64,000 nucleotides of DNA from NCBI RefSeq assembly GCF_003025035.1, contig NZ_PYJN01000001.1, positions 118,501-182,500 of the forward strand, written 5' to 3'. The stretch is from Rhizobium sp. SEMIA4064 (GTDB lineage Bacteria; Pseudomonadota; Alphaproteobacteria; Rhizobiales; Rhizobiaceae). The notes beneath the pieces were generated by a model. The model made no database searches and was not told the origin of the DNA. It saw nothing but the letters and a program-made list of their open reading frames with translations. Of the stretch, positions 28,885-37,502 are shown in pieces. Each line of letters begins with the position of its first letter. Position 1 is the first letter of the stretch. The position numbers and the translations under genes were made by a program.

Positions 28885-29361
28885 ATGGAAAGCTTCGAGA
28901 AGGACCTGGACCCGACCGATCTGTCGATGATCGAGATTTTGCAAGGTGATGGGCGGATTTCCGTATCGGAACTCGGCCGCCGGGTCGGGCTTTCGCAGCC
29001 CGCCGCGTCCGAACGTCTCAAGCGCCTTGAGGAGCGCGGCATCATTGCCGGCTACCGCGCCGTCGTCGATCCCGCTGCCGTCGGCCTCGGCATGATGGCG
29101 ATCGTCCGGCTGCGGACGACCCATGAGCATATACGCCCCTGCCTGAAACAATTTTCGGAGATGCCGCAGATTATCGAGGTCCTGCGGCTGACCGGCGAGG
29201 ATTGTTTCCTACTCAAGGTGCTGGTGCCGACACCATCAGACCTTGAAACCATCGTCGATTCCATCGCTCGCTACGGCGCGGTGACCACGTCGCTGGTGCT
29301 GCGGAACGAGCCGGCGAAACCGATCGGCCGCGAGCTCATCCGCAAGACGATGGTGCGTTGA
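28885..29361 (+). CDS. Lrp/AsnC family transcriptional regulator
   Basis: A 158-residue regulator. The helix-turn-helix is LSMIEILQGDGRISVSELGRRVGLSQPAASERLKRLEERGII (about 14-55), and the RAM ligand/oligomerisation domain follows (MMAIVRLRTTHEH, then VLRLTGEDCFLLKVLV). ATG at 28885 follows AAGG by about eight bases; 28867 and a TTG at 28855 are alternatives. It is divergent from the RBBP9-like hydrolase, its likely target. Confidence 0.9.
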   Translation: MESFEKDLDPTDLSMIEILQGDGRISVSELGRRVGLSQPAASERLKRLEERGIIAGYRAVVDPAAVGLGMMAIVRLRTTHEHIRPCLKQFSEMPQIIEVLRLTGEDCFLLKVLVPTPSDLETIVDSIARYGAVTTSLVLRNEPAKPIGRELIRKTMVR

Positions 29362-29373
29362 ACGGAGCGCTTC

Positions 29374-29697
29374 TCAGAAAGGCAGCTTGAAACCGGGCGG
29401 GATCGGCAGGCCGGCGGTCAGTTCGCGGGTCTTTTCGGCGGCCAGTGCTTCGGCCTTTTCCTGGGCGTCCTTATTGGCAGCGACGATCAGGTCCTCGAGG
29501 ATTTCGACATCGTCTTCCTTGAAGAGCGACGGATCGATCTTGAGGGACAGCATCTGGCTCTTGCCGTTCACAGTGACGGTAACGAGGCCGCCGCCGGCTT
29601 TGCCTTCGGCCCGGATGTCGGCGATTTCCGCCTGCATCTTTTCCATCTTGGCCTGCATTTCCTTCACTTTGCCCATCATGCCCATGATGTCGCGCAT
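29374..29697 (-). CDS. ybaB: YbaB/EbfC nucleoid-associated protein
   Basis: A 107-residue DNA-binding protein of the YbaB/EbfC family. It has a Met/Lys-rich N-terminal helix ([21 protein letters not shown]), the core [23 protein letters not shown] and a C-terminal [11 protein letters not shown]. It is 108 bases downstream of dnaX on the same strand, the conserved dnaX-ybaB pair. Confidence 0.95.
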   Translation of the reverse strand: MRDIMGMMGKVKEMQAKMEKMQAEIADIRAEGKAGGGLVTVTVNGKSQMLSLKIDPSLFKEDDVEILEDLIVAANKDAQEKAEALAAEKTRELTAGLPIPPGFKLPF

Positions 29698-29805
29698 CGT
29701 TGCTGGTCCTTTTTTCTCGTCTTTGTCTTGTTATTTTGGGTTACAATCCAGGTCGAAAACCGCTTTCCGTTTTATAGTACGGCTCTTCGATTTGATATCA
29801 TACCC

Positions 29806-31692
29806 TTAGAATTCGATATCATCGCCCGGCAGGATATCGCCGTCGACGGATTCGGCAGTCGCCGGAGCGGCCACTTGTTCCTCTTCTTCCGGATCGGGCG
29901 CCCGCACGCGAACGTCGATGATCTTTGCGCCCGGAAATTGCGATAGGATTGCGGCGACATCAGGGTCCTGGCGGGCATCGGCGACCCGCTGCTGCTGCGC
30001 GTTCGCCTCGGCCTCCACAAGCGTCGGCTCGCCTTCCTCGCGGCTGAGGCTGACGATCCAATGGATGCCGGTCCATTCCTTCAGCTTGACGGCAAGCTCG
30101 TTCAGCAGCGTTGTCGGCGCACCCGGCGCCAAGCTGACGTCGAGCCGGCCTGGCTCCAGCCGCACCGGGCGAACGAAGCTGCGCACCAGCGCCTTCACTT
30201 TCGGATCGCGCTTCTGGCCGGCAAGTTCCGCGATATCGGCCATCGAATTGACGGGGACGAGCGGCTTCGGCGCTTCGGCGGGTTTCGGCTCGATTCGGCC
30301 GATAACAGGGCTCGCTTGCGGCTGCGTATTCGGAACCGAGCGCAGCATGGCGACCGGTGCTGCCGGCGACGGGGCGGGCCGCGATGGTGCGGTTTCGACC
30401 GCACGCGCCATGACATTGCCCTGATAGGAGACCGGTGTTCCCATGCCGTTGCCAGCCGACGAAATGGGCGAAGGACGCGTTCCGCCGCTATTGCCATCCG
30501 AAAATTCGGCAAGTCGCCGCGCTGCGTCTTCCGGCGCCGGCAGATGGGCGGCATGGGCCAGGCGGATCAGCACCATTTCAGCGGCGCCGGCCGTGCGGGC
30601 AGCAGTTTCAGTCTCCGGAATGCCCTTCAGCAGCATCTGCCAGAAACGCGACAGCGTCGTAACCGCGACACCTTGCGCGAATTCGACTGCCTTCGTGCGC
30701 TCGACCTCGCTCAGCGACGGATCGTCGGCAGCATCGGGCACATATTTCAGGCGGGTGACGAGATGGGTGAAATCGGCAAGGTCGGTCAGCACGACGACAG
30801 GATTGGCGCCGGCTTCATACTGGCTGTTGAATTCCGCCAGTGCGGCGGCGACATCGCCCTTGATGATATGGTGGAAGAGATCGACGATGCGCGCACGATC
30901 GGCAAGCCCCAGCATCGAGCGGACGGCATCCGCCGCAACCACACCGCTGCCATGGGCGATGGCCTGATCGAGCAGTGACAACCCATCGCGGGCCGAGCCT
31001 TCGGCGGCCCGGGCGATCATGGCGAGCGCTTCCGGCTCAGCCTCGATGCCTTCCTTGGCGGCGATGGTGGTGAACAAGCCGACGAGATCGGAAGCGCTGA
31101 TGCGGCGCAGGTCGAAGCGCTGGCAGCGCGAGAGCACCGTGATCGGCACCTTGCGGATTTCGGTGGTGGCGAAGATGAATTTCACATGCTCGGGCGGCTC
31201 TTCCAGCGTCTTCAGCAACCCGTTGAAGGCGGCCGTCGACAGCATGTGCACTTCGTCGATGATATAGACCTTGTAGCGCGCCGAAACCGGGCGATAGCGC
31301 ACCTGCTCGATGATCTCTCTGATGTCGTCGATGCCGGTATGCGAGGCAGCGTCCATCTCGATGACATCGACATGCCGGCCTTCCATGATCGCCTGGCAAT
31401 GCAGGCCGGGCTCACGCAGGTCGATGGTCGGACGGTCGATTTCGGCGGTCTTGTAGTTGAGGGCGCGCGCAAGGATGCGGGCCGTCGTTGTCTTGCCGAC
31501 ACCGCGCACGCCGGTCAGCATATAGGCCTGGGCAATACGGCCGGTCTCGAACGCATTGGTCAGCGTCCGAACCATCGGCTCTTGCCCGACCATCAGGTCG
31601 GTAAAATCCTTGGGCCGGTATTTGCGGGCCAACACCCGGTAACCGGTGCCGGTCGAAGCGGCATCTTTTGCTTGTCGCTCGGTGTCGCTCAT
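29806..31692 (-). CDS. dnaX: DNA polymerase III subunits gamma/tau
   Basis: DnaX is the ATPase of the clamp loader. The 628-residue protein has Walker A GVRGVGKTTTA (61-71), Walker B YIIDEVHMLS, the SRC sensor motif (VLSRCQRFDL) and domain III. It then has a Pro/Ala-rich linker (about 420-520) and a tau-specific C-terminal region. The zinc module region (LNYKTAEIDRPTIDLREPGLHCQAIMEG, read as two parts) keeps only one cysteine. The start MSDTERQAKD at 31692 excludes an extension through the SRP RNA gene. Confidence 0.96.
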   Translation of the reverse strand: MSDTERQAKDAASTGTGYRVLARKYRPKDFTDLMVGQEPMVRTLTNAFETGRIAQAYMLTGVRGVGKTTTARILARALNYKTAEIDRPTIDLREPGLHCQAIMEGRHVDVIEMDAASHTGIDDIREIIEQVRYRPVSARYKVYIIDEVHMLSTAAFNGLLKTLEEPPEHVKFIFATTEIRKVPITVLSRCQRFDLRRISASDLVGLFTTIAAKEGIEAEPEALAMIARAAEGSARDGLSLLDQAIAHGSGVVAADAVRSMLGLADRARIVDLFHHIIKGDVAAALAEFNSQYEAGANPVVVLTDLADFTHLVTRLKYVPDAADDPSLSEVERTKAVEFAQGVAVTTLSRFWQMLLKGIPETETAARTAGAAEMVLIRLAHAAHLPAPEDAARRLAEFSDGNSGGTRPSPISSAGNGMGTPVSYQGNVMARAVETAPSRPAPSPAAPVAMLRSVPNTQPQASPVIGRIEPKPAEAPKPLVPVNSMADIAELAGQKRDPKVKALVRSFVRPVRLEPGRLDVSLAPGAPTTLLNELAVKLKEWTGIHWIVSLSREEGEPTLVEAEANAQQQRVADARQDPDVAAILSQFPGAKIIDVRVRAPDPEEEEQVAAPATAESVDGDILPGDDIEF

Positions 31693-31738
31693 TGCCCTGC
31701 TTATTGCCCGCTGAAAGCCGGGCCTTGCTTTCGGAAAG

Positions 31739-31837
31739 GGTGGGAGGCTGGCACGATGACCCGTGCCGGGCTCGTTAGGGCTGCTTCCTTCCGGACCTGA
31801 CCCGGTTGGCGAGTGGCTCGTCCACCACCAACCTCCC
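31739..31837 (-). ncRNA. ffs: Signal recognition particle RNA, small bacterial type (4.5S)
   Basis: The minus strand carries the universally conserved SRP domain IV: GGTCAGGTCCGGAAGGAAGC (about 31800-31778), which binds Ffh. The ends pair (GGGAGG at 31837-31832 with CCTCCC at 31747-31742), and GGCACG.../CGTGCC forms the lower internal stem. Length is about 99 bases. It lies just upstream of dnaX, the usual alphaproteobacterial location. Exact ends are estimated. Confidence 0.93.
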
Positions 31838-31927
31838 GGATGCACATATCGGCAATATCGGCATCAAAAGCAAGCCAAGCTCAAAAAAAACTGCTAAACA
31901 TTTGATAAAACATCGGAGGAAGACCCA

Positions 31928-32338
31928 TTGCAGGATTTTGCGCTCGACGATCGTCTGGCGAATGACAGCGTTTCCGTCGCTGTTACCGGCCTTTGCGACG
32001 TGCGGCTGATGAAGGATCGCCGCTGGCCATGGCTTGTGTTAATCCCCCGGCGGCCCGGCATATCGGAAATATTCGAGCTGACGCCGCTCGATCAGGTTCT
32101 GCTAACCTTCGAGACCAACAAGGTCGGTGCTGCCTTGAAGACGGTAACGGGAGCGACAAAAATCAACATCGGGGCCCTTGGAAATATCGTCCGTCAGCTT
32201 CATGTTCATGTCATTGCGCGGTTCGAAGGGGATGCGAACTGGCCCGGCCCGATCTGGGGCTATGGCAAGGCGGAACCCTATGCGGACGCAGACATGAACA
32301 GCTTCATAGCCAAGTTGCGGGACACGCTTTCACAATGA
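31928..32338 (+). CDS. HIT family protein (HIT-like, QLHVHV type)
   Basis: A 136-residue HIT protein. The motif QLHVHVIARF near 90 gives the paired histidines, and WPWLVLIPRRPGISEIFEL is typical of this subgroup. TTG at 31928 is supported by GGAGGA seven bases upstream. Its stop overlaps the nudC start (ATGA), so two nucleotide-processing enzymes are co-translated. Confidence 0.87.
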   Translation: MQDFALDDRLANDSVSVAVTGLCDVRLMKDRRWPWLVLIPRRPGISEIFELTPLDQVLLTFETNKVGAALKTVTGATKINIGALGNIVRQLHVHVIARFEGDANWPGPIWGYGKAEPYADADMNSFIAKLRDTLSQ

Positions 32339-33294
32339 ACCATTCCATATTCTCTACGGATGCCCCCCACCCGGAAGCCAGCAGCCTTACCGCCTTTGCG
32401 GAAAATCAGCTTAATCGGGATGCCGAGCACCGCGACGAGGAATCGATCAAGCACGCGCTCGCCAAGGAAGGCACGCATATCCTGGCATTTGCCCAGGATC
32501 GGCTTGTTTTGAAGCATGATGGGCAGGTGCTCGATCCGCTGTTTGCCCGCTACGAGCTGCAGGAGCTTGATCCGGACTGGGAAGCGGCGGTGTTGCTTGG
32601 CTACCGCAGGACCGGCGAGCCGCGGCTGGCCGTTCCGGTGCGCATCAATGCCGACGAACTCGCCAGCCATTACAAGCCCGCCGACATGCGCGCGCTCTGG
32701 CGCGATCACCTGCTCGAAGGCGAAATCCTTGGCGAAGCGGCGCAAGGCATGAGCCTTATCCGCTGGAACGGCGACAACCGCTTCTGCGGCCGGTGCGGCT
32801 CGGTCATGGAGCTCCGCATCGGCGGCTATAAGCGCGTCTGCACGGCCTGCGAACACATGATCTTCCCGCGCACCGATCCGGTCGTCATCATGCTGACGAT
32901 CGACGAGGAGAAAAATCTCTGCTTGCTCGGCCGCAGCCATCATTTCGCGCCCGGCATGTATTCCTGTCTGGCCGGTTTCGTCGAACCGGGCGAAACCATC
33001 GAAAATGCCGTGCGCCGCGAGACGCACGAGGAGTCCGGCATCCACATCGGCCGCGTTCGCTACCATGCCTCGCAGCCCTGGCCGATGCCACATTCCCTGA
33101 TGATCGGCTGCTATGCCGAGGCAAAGTCGAGGGAGATCCATATCGATGCGAACGAGCTTGACGATTGCCGCTGGTTCACGCCGGAAGAGACGCTCGCCAT
33201 GCTCGATCGTGTCTCGGCCTCCGGCAACACCTCTCCACCCAAGGGCGCCATCGCCCATCGCCTGATGCGCGACTGGGTGGAGTGGAAGCGATAG
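32335..33294 (+). CDS. nudC: NAD+ diphosphatase / RNA de-NADding hydrolase NudC
   Basis: NudC hydrolyses NAD(H) to NMN(H) and AMP and removes NAD caps from RNA. The 319-residue protein has a zinc ribbon (Cys151, Cys154, Cys169, Cys172) and the Nudix box GFVEPGETIENAVRRETHEESGI split from residue 214. It also has the NudC-specific SQPWPMPHS motif (about 246-254). The start overlaps the HIT gene stop. Confidence 0.95.
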   Translation: MNHSIFSTDAPHPEASSLTAFAENQLNRDAEHRDEESIKHALAKEGTHILAFAQDRLVLKHDGQVLDPLFARYELQELDPDWEAAVLLGYRRTGEPRLAVPVRINADELASHYKPADMRALWRDHLLEGEILGEAAQGMSLIRWNGDNRFCGRCGSVMELRIGGYKRVCTACEHMIFPRTDPVVIMLTIDEEKNLCLLGRSHHFAPGMYSCLAGFVEPGETIENAVRRETHEESGIHIGRVRYHASQPWPMPHSLMIGCYAEAKSREIHIDANELDDCRWFTPEETLAMLDRVSASGNTSPPKGAIAHRLMRDWVEWKR

Positions 33295-33303
33295 GCGCTT
33301 GTC

Positions 33304-33990
33304 ATGGCGCGCTCGGAACGGCTGCTAACCCTGCTGCAGACGCTCAGGCGCTACCGACGGCCTGTCAGCGGCGCGACGCTTGCCGAGGAGACCGGCGTCA
33401 GCCTGCGCACGCTCTATCGTGATATCGCCAGCCTCCAGACGCAAGGCGCCATGATCGAAGGCGAACCGGGCATCGGCTATGTCCTGAAGCCAGGCTTCAT
33501 GCTGCCGCCGATGATGTTTTCGCAGGATGAGATTGAAGCGCTGGTGCTGGGATCGAGATGGGTCGCCCGCGCAACCGATTCGCGATTGGCAGCAGCCGGA
33601 GCTGACGCTCTTGCCAAGATCGCCGCCGTGCTGCCGGCCGAAATGCGCGAGGCGGTCGACCAGGCGGCAGTGGTCGTGGCGACGCGGCGTATCACCGAGG
33701 ACAAGGCCGATCTTTCCCTCATGCGCAAGGCGATCCGCACGGAGCGCATGGTGCAATTGACCTATGGCGACGTGAACGGCGCCATTTCGACCCGCCGTAT
33801 CTGGCCCTTCGCGCTCGGTTATTTCGACAATGCGCGCATCATCATGGCCTGGTGCGAGCTGCGCCAGGATTTTCGCCATTTCCGCGCCGACCGCATCGTC
33901 GATTTCGCGGTGCTGGAAGCGCGCTATCCACGACGTCGTATTACCCTTGCCAGGGAATGGCATGCCCGGGAGGGCATGGTTCACGATTGA
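33304..33990 (+). CDS. YafY/DeoR-like HTH regulator with WYL domain
   Basis: A 228-residue regulator. The helix-turn-helix is RLLTLLQTLRRYRRPVSGATLAEETGVSLRTLYRDIASL (about 6-44), followed by the linker GIGYVLKPGFMLPPMMFS. The WYL-like domain (about 140-205) shows RMVQLTYGD and RRIWPFALGYFDNARIIMAWCELR. Such regulators in Rhizobiales often sit beside glyoxalase-fold genes, as here. Confidence 0.88.
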   Translation: MARSERLLTLLQTLRRYRRPVSGATLAEETGVSLRTLYRDIASLQTQGAMIEGEPGIGYVLKPGFMLPPMMFSQDEIEALVLGSRWVARATDSRLAAAGADALAKIAAVLPAEMREAVDQAAVVVATRRITEDKADLSLMRKAIRTERMVQLTYGDVNGAISTRRIWPFALGYFDNARIIMAWCELRQDFRHFRADRIVDFAVLEARYPRRRITLAREWHAREGMVHD

Positions 33991-34074
33991 TTTTCACCGA
34001 TAACACTACTGCCAGAAACTGTCAGTAGGCAGGACTATGATGGGCACCATCCCAAGCAGGAAGGAGGACCGATC

Positions 34075-34311
34075 ATGGCAAGCAACGCTTTCATCGTCAC
34101 GAAACAAACGCATCGCGGCATCATCGAGGCGCGCAAAGGCAAAGATCTTTCTATGCCGGCATGGCCGGTCCGCCTTCTGCGGGTTGCGCTTGGCTATTTC
34201 GCCCATGGCCGAGATCGACTCGATATCGAGGGCGTGCCGGATTCAATGAAGCGCGATCTGGGCTTTCTGGACGGTCATGCCCCGTACCGTGAGGAAAACC
34301 GGATGCGTTAA
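34075..34311 (+). CDS. Small protein of unknown function (78 residues)
   Basis: The frame has a strong ribosome binding site (AAGGAGG at 34060-34066) before the ATG. The C-terminal stretch DSMKRDLGFLDGHAPYREE weakly recalls the RDLG helix of DUF1127/YjiS proteins, but the arginine-rich core of that family is lacking. It lies between a WYL regulator and a VOC protein. Function unknown. Confidence 0.6.
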   Translation: MASNAFIVTKQTHRGIIEARKGKDLSMPAWPVRLLRVALGYFAHGRDRLDIEGVPDSMKRDLGFLDGHAPYREENRMR

Positions 34312-34426
34312 AGACGCATCTTCATCCGACCATCCGCTGACAAAGCCATCCCCGGCAGGCTCTGCCCTGTCTGCCGGACCGCATCCTTCATGCCCTTATA
34401 TCCCCTAAACCAAGAGGAATATCCAA

Positions 34427-34795
34427 ATGACCAGCCCGAATCTCATCATTTTCTACGTCAAGGATCCGGCCGAAAGCGTGCCTTTCTATCGCGACCTGCT
34501 CGGCCGCGAGCCGGCCGTTGCCGCGCCGAATTTCGCTGCCTTCCCGCTCGACAATGGCTTCACCCTCGGCCTCTGGCGCCGCAGCAATGTCGAACCGCAA
34601 CCGTCAGCTATCGGCAACCGCGGCGAACTCGCCTTCATGGTCGAGGGCGATGGTGCGGTCGCGGAGCATTATAAGGACTGGAAATCCCGTGGCCTGCCAA
34701 TCGCGCAGGAATTGACGACAATGGATTTCGGCCCAACCTTCGTCGTGCTCGATCCGGATGGCCATCGTCTCAGGGTTTGTGAGCCGGATAAGTAA
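34427..34795 (+). CDS. VOC (glyoxalase/dioxygenase fold) family protein
   Basis: A 122-residue single VOC module pair. It begins LIIFYVKDPAESVPFYRDLLGREPAV and ends FVVLDPDGHRLRVCEPDK. Metal-site histidines are not conserved at the first position, so enzymatic activity is uncertain; related proteins include antibiotic-binding and methylmalonyl-type members. The upstream WYL regulator is a plausible controller. Confidence 0.85.
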   Translation: MTSPNLIIFYVKDPAESVPFYRDLLGREPAVAAPNFAAFPLDNGFTLGLWRRSNVEPQPSAIGNRGELAFMVEGDGAVAEHYKDWKSRGLPIAQELTTMDFGPTFVVLDPDGHRLRVCEPDK

Positions 34796-34814
34796 GGCCC
34801 CAATTGCGGCTCTG

Positions 34815-34854
34815 CCCCTCACCCTCACCCTCTCCCCGCAAGCGGGGCGAGGGG
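34815..34854. repeat. CCCTCACCCTCACC interspersed repeat
   Basis: CCCCTCACCCTCACCC followed by a CTCCCCGC/GCGGGGCGAG hairpin. It resembles the element at 12175. Confidence 0.7.
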
Positions 34855-34913
34855 ACGACCTCGGGCTGTCGCTGAGCTCGATGATGGAAGGGAGGCTGCA
34901 GGTGTCTCTATCC

Positions 34914-34939
34914 CCTTCTCCCCGCAAGCGGGGAGAAGG
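34914..34939. repeat. Perfect 12-bp hairpin repeat unit
   Basis: CCTTCTCCCCGC pairs perfectly with GCGGGGAGAAGG around AA. The flanking GGCCGCCCTTCGACAAGCTC and GATGAGGGG are typical of rhizobial intergenic mosaic elements. The region 34796-35124 holds no gene. Confidence 0.7.
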
Positions 34940-35124
34940 TGGCCGCCCTTCGACAAGCTCAGGAGGCCGGATGAGGGGCTAATACGGCGACTAGGATCGT
35001 TCCAACTGAAGCAGCGGTTGTTGCCTAGTGTATCCCTGTAAAACGCCTAAGCATGCAGCTCGAGTTGACTTGCGGCATTTGGAGAAGAGACTGATCGATA
35101 AATTCAGAGTCATGCGAGGAACAA

Positions 35125-35523
35125 TTGCTGCATCATATTTCATTCGGCGTCTCGGATATCGAGAAGGCCGCCGCGTTCTACGACGCCGCCTTCGCGCCGC
35201 TCGGCTATGTCAGGGTTTGGGAAGACTTGAACCCCGGCGATCCCGACCAGGCGATCGGATATGGGCCGCCCGGCGATGGCGATAAGTTCGCCATCAAATT
35301 GCGGGGCAAGGAGGCTTGCGCTCCTGGCTCGGGCTTTCACCTCGCCTTTGGCGCGCCAAGCCGTGATGCCGTCGTCTCATTTCACAAAGCGGCGCTCGCT
35401 CATGGCGGCAAGGACAACGGGCCGCCTGGTCTTCGGCTTCATTACGGGCCGAACTATTTCGCAGCCTTTGTTATCGATCCGGATGGACACCGTATCGAGG
35501 TCGTCACCAAGGCTGCGGATTAG
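35125..35523 (+). CDS. VOC family protein
   Basis: A 132-residue glyoxalase-fold protein. It begins LHHISFGVSDIEKAAAFYDAAFAPLGY, contains FHLAFGAPSRDAVVSFHKAAL and ends AFVIDPDGHRIEVVTK. His in the LHHI strand and Glu in the last strand suit a metal site. The start is a TTG at 35125 with GAGGA four bases upstream; homologues begin at the same point. No neighbour indicates the substrate. Confidence 0.83.
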   Translation: MLHHISFGVSDIEKAAAFYDAAFAPLGYVRVWEDLNPGDPDQAIGYGPPGDGDKFAIKLRGKEACAPGSGFHLAFGAPSRDAVVSFHKAALAHGGKDNGPPGLRLHYGPNYFAAFVIDPDGHRIEVVTKAAD

Positions 35524-35559
35524 CTAACGATGGAAATGTAGCGATCCAGCCACCCGCCC

Positions 35560-35702
35560 TAGTGGTTCGAGGCTCCAGCCCTTATGGGCTTCCGCACCTC
35601 ACCATGAGGGCTAACCCTTTGCGCCAACAACGATACTTGCTCCACCTCATCCTGAGGAGCGTAGCCCGTCGGGCGGAGCCTCGAAGGATCGAGGTGGCCT
35701 CC
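35560..35702. repeat. Mosaic intergenic repeat (GGTTCGAGGCTC / CCTCATCCTGAGGA type)
   Basis: Contains GGTTCGAGGCTC, CCTCACCATGAGG (an inverted unit), CCTCATCCTGAGGAGC, GGAGCCTCGAAGGATC and CGAGGTGGCC. GAGGCTC and GAGCCTC are inverted ends about 110 bases apart. Elements of this kind are dispersed in Rhizobiales genomes. It lies downstream of both a VOC gene and pheA. Confidence 0.65.
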
Positions 35703-35716
35703 GAAACGATCCGGGC

Positions 35717-36571
35717 TTACAGATCACCCCGCATCGGATGGCCCTTGTAGACGCCGAGGATGCGGACCTTTTCGGAGAAGAACCGCAATTCCTCCAGCGC
35801 GCGGCGCACATGCGCGTCGGAGGGATGGCCCTCGATGTCGGCGTAGAACTGCGTCGCTACAAAACGGCCGCCGAGCTGATAGCTTTCGAGCTTGGTCATA
35901 TTGATGCCGTTGGTCGCAAAGCCACCCAGGGCCTTGTAGAGCGCAGCCGGAATGTTGCGGACGTTGAAGACAAACGTAGTGACGATCTTTTCCTCGGCCG
36001 AGCTGCGCTGAGCCCAATTCTCGTCTCGCGACAGGATGACGAAGCGCGTGACGTTGCTTTCGGTGTCCTCGACATTTTCCGCAACGATTTCCAGCCCATA
36101 GAGATCGGCCGCCAGTCGCGGCGCCAGCGCCGCCATGGTGCGGTCGCCGGTTTCCTGCACGAGCTTGGCAGCACCCGCCGTGTCGCCGGCGATGATTGGT
36201 TTCCAGCCGTTGGCGCGCACCACCTTGCGGCATTGGCCAAGCGCATGGATGTGGCTGTGCACCGTGCGGATCTCTTCCTTCTTCACACCCGGCAGAACCA
36301 TGAGCTGGAAGTGGATCGGCATGAAATATTCGCCGACGATATGCAGCCGCGATTCCGGCAGCAGATGATGGATATCGGCAACGCGGCCGGCGATCGTGTT
36401 CTCGATCGGGATCATGCCGAGATCGGCATCGCCATTATCGACGGCGGTGAAGGCGTCCTCGAAGGTCTGGCAAGGCAGCGGTTCCATCGTCGGGAACATG
36501 TCACGGCAGGCCATGTCGGAATTGGCGCCGTAGTCGCCCTGGAAAGAGATCTTGTTGGTCTTGCTGATCAT
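35717..36571 (-). CDS. pheA: Prephenate dehydratase
   Basis: The enzyme converts prephenate to phenylpyruvate for phenylalanine synthesis. The 284-residue protein has the catalytic periplasmic-binding-like domain (1-185) with IPIENTIAGRV and the Thr-Arg-Phe motif at 175-177. The ACT domain follows (about 195-275) with NINMTKLESYQLGG-type phenylalanine-binding loop. No chorismate mutase domain is fused. kdsB lies 24 bases upstream on the same strand. Confidence 0.95.
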   Translation of the reverse strand: MISKTNKISFQGDYGANSDMACRDMFPTMEPLPCQTFEDAFTAVDNGDADLGMIPIENTIAGRVADIHHLLPESRLHIVGEYFMPIHFQLMVLPGVKKEEIRTVHSHIHALGQCRKVVRANGWKPIIAGDTAGAAKLVQETGDRTMAALAPRLAADLYGLEIVAENVEDTESNVTRFVILSRDENWAQRSSAEEKIVTTFVFNVRNIPAALYKALGGFATNGINMTKLESYQLGGRFVATQFYADIEGHPSDAHVRRALEELRFFSEKVRILGVYKGHPMRGDL

Positions 36572-36595
36572 TGGACTGCCTTTAGGGAAATTCCG

Positions 36596-37351
36596 TCAGA
36601 GAGAGGCGCCGGAAAGGATGCGGCGGGCCTTTTCGAGGTCGGCGGGAGTATCGACACCGAGCGGTATCGTGTCAACGATCTCGACATCGATGCGCATGCC
36701 GGCCTCCAGCGCCCGCAATTGCTCCAGTGATTCGCGCTTTTCCAGCGTCGAAGGGCCGAGGCTGACGAATTTCTCCAGCGCGGCGCGGCGATAGGTGTAG
36801 AGGCCGATGTGATGATAAAGCGGCCCGTTGCCATAAGGGGCCGTGGCGCGGGTGAAATAGAGCGCGCGCAGGCGGCTGTCCGAAATGGGCGAGCCGACAA
36901 CCTTGACGACGCTCGGCAGCGTCTTTTCTTCTTCGTCCTTGATCTCGACGGTCAGTGTGGCGATATCGACGGCCGGATCTTCCAGCGGGCGCAGCGAAGC
37001 GCGGATGGTCTCGGGATCGATGGTCGGCAGATCGCCCTGAACGTTGACGACGATCTCCGCGCGGCCCTCGGGATCCACGGCCTGCAGGGCTTCATAGATT
37101 CGGTCCGAGCCGGATTGATGATCCGTGCGCGTCATGACGACTTCGAAACCCGCATTCGCAACGGCGGCAAAGGTGTCCTCATGGTCAACAGCGACGACGA
37201 TGCGACCGATCGCCGCCTCGCGTGCGCGTTTGGCAACCTGTACGATCATGGGCAGGCCGCAAATATCGGCGAGCGGTTTACCGGGCAGGCGTGTGGAGGC
37301 CATCCGGGCCGGAATGAGTACCAGCGTCTTGTCCAAGTTGGGATCTGTCAT
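36596..37351 (-). CDS. kdsB: 3-deoxy-manno-octulosonate cytidylyltransferase (CMP-KDO synthetase)
   Basis: KdsB activates KDO with CTP for lipopolysaccharide inner-core synthesis. The 251-residue protein has [20 protein letters not shown] (about 12-30), [28 protein letters not shown] and [14 protein letters not shown]. The start at 37351 ([11 protein letters not shown]) fits homologues. It is divergent from cycM. Confidence 0.95.
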   Translation of the reverse strand: MTDPNLDKTLVLIPARMASTRLPGKPLADICGLPMIVQVAKRAREAAIGRIVVAVDHEDTFAAVANAGFEVVMTRTDHQSGSDRIYEALQAVDPEGRAEIVVNVQGDLPTIDPETIRASLRPLEDPAVDIATLTVEIKDEEEKTLPSVVKVVGSPISDSRLRALYFTRATAPYGNGPLYHHIGLYTYRRAALEKFVSLGPSTLEKRESLEQLRALEAGMRIDVEIVDTIPLGVDTPADLEKARRILSGASL

Positions 37352-37502
37352 TGTTGGGCCTTCTATTCCCGCCGGAAAAGTGTCAAAAAGTCTCACGGTG
37401 GAGACCGTTTACAGAGTTGCAAGAAACAGTCAAAAGACATAGGTTTCGCGCGAATTCAAGATGGGCCGGCAGCCGCTGCCGGAGGCGAGGGGAGCATAGC
37501 AG

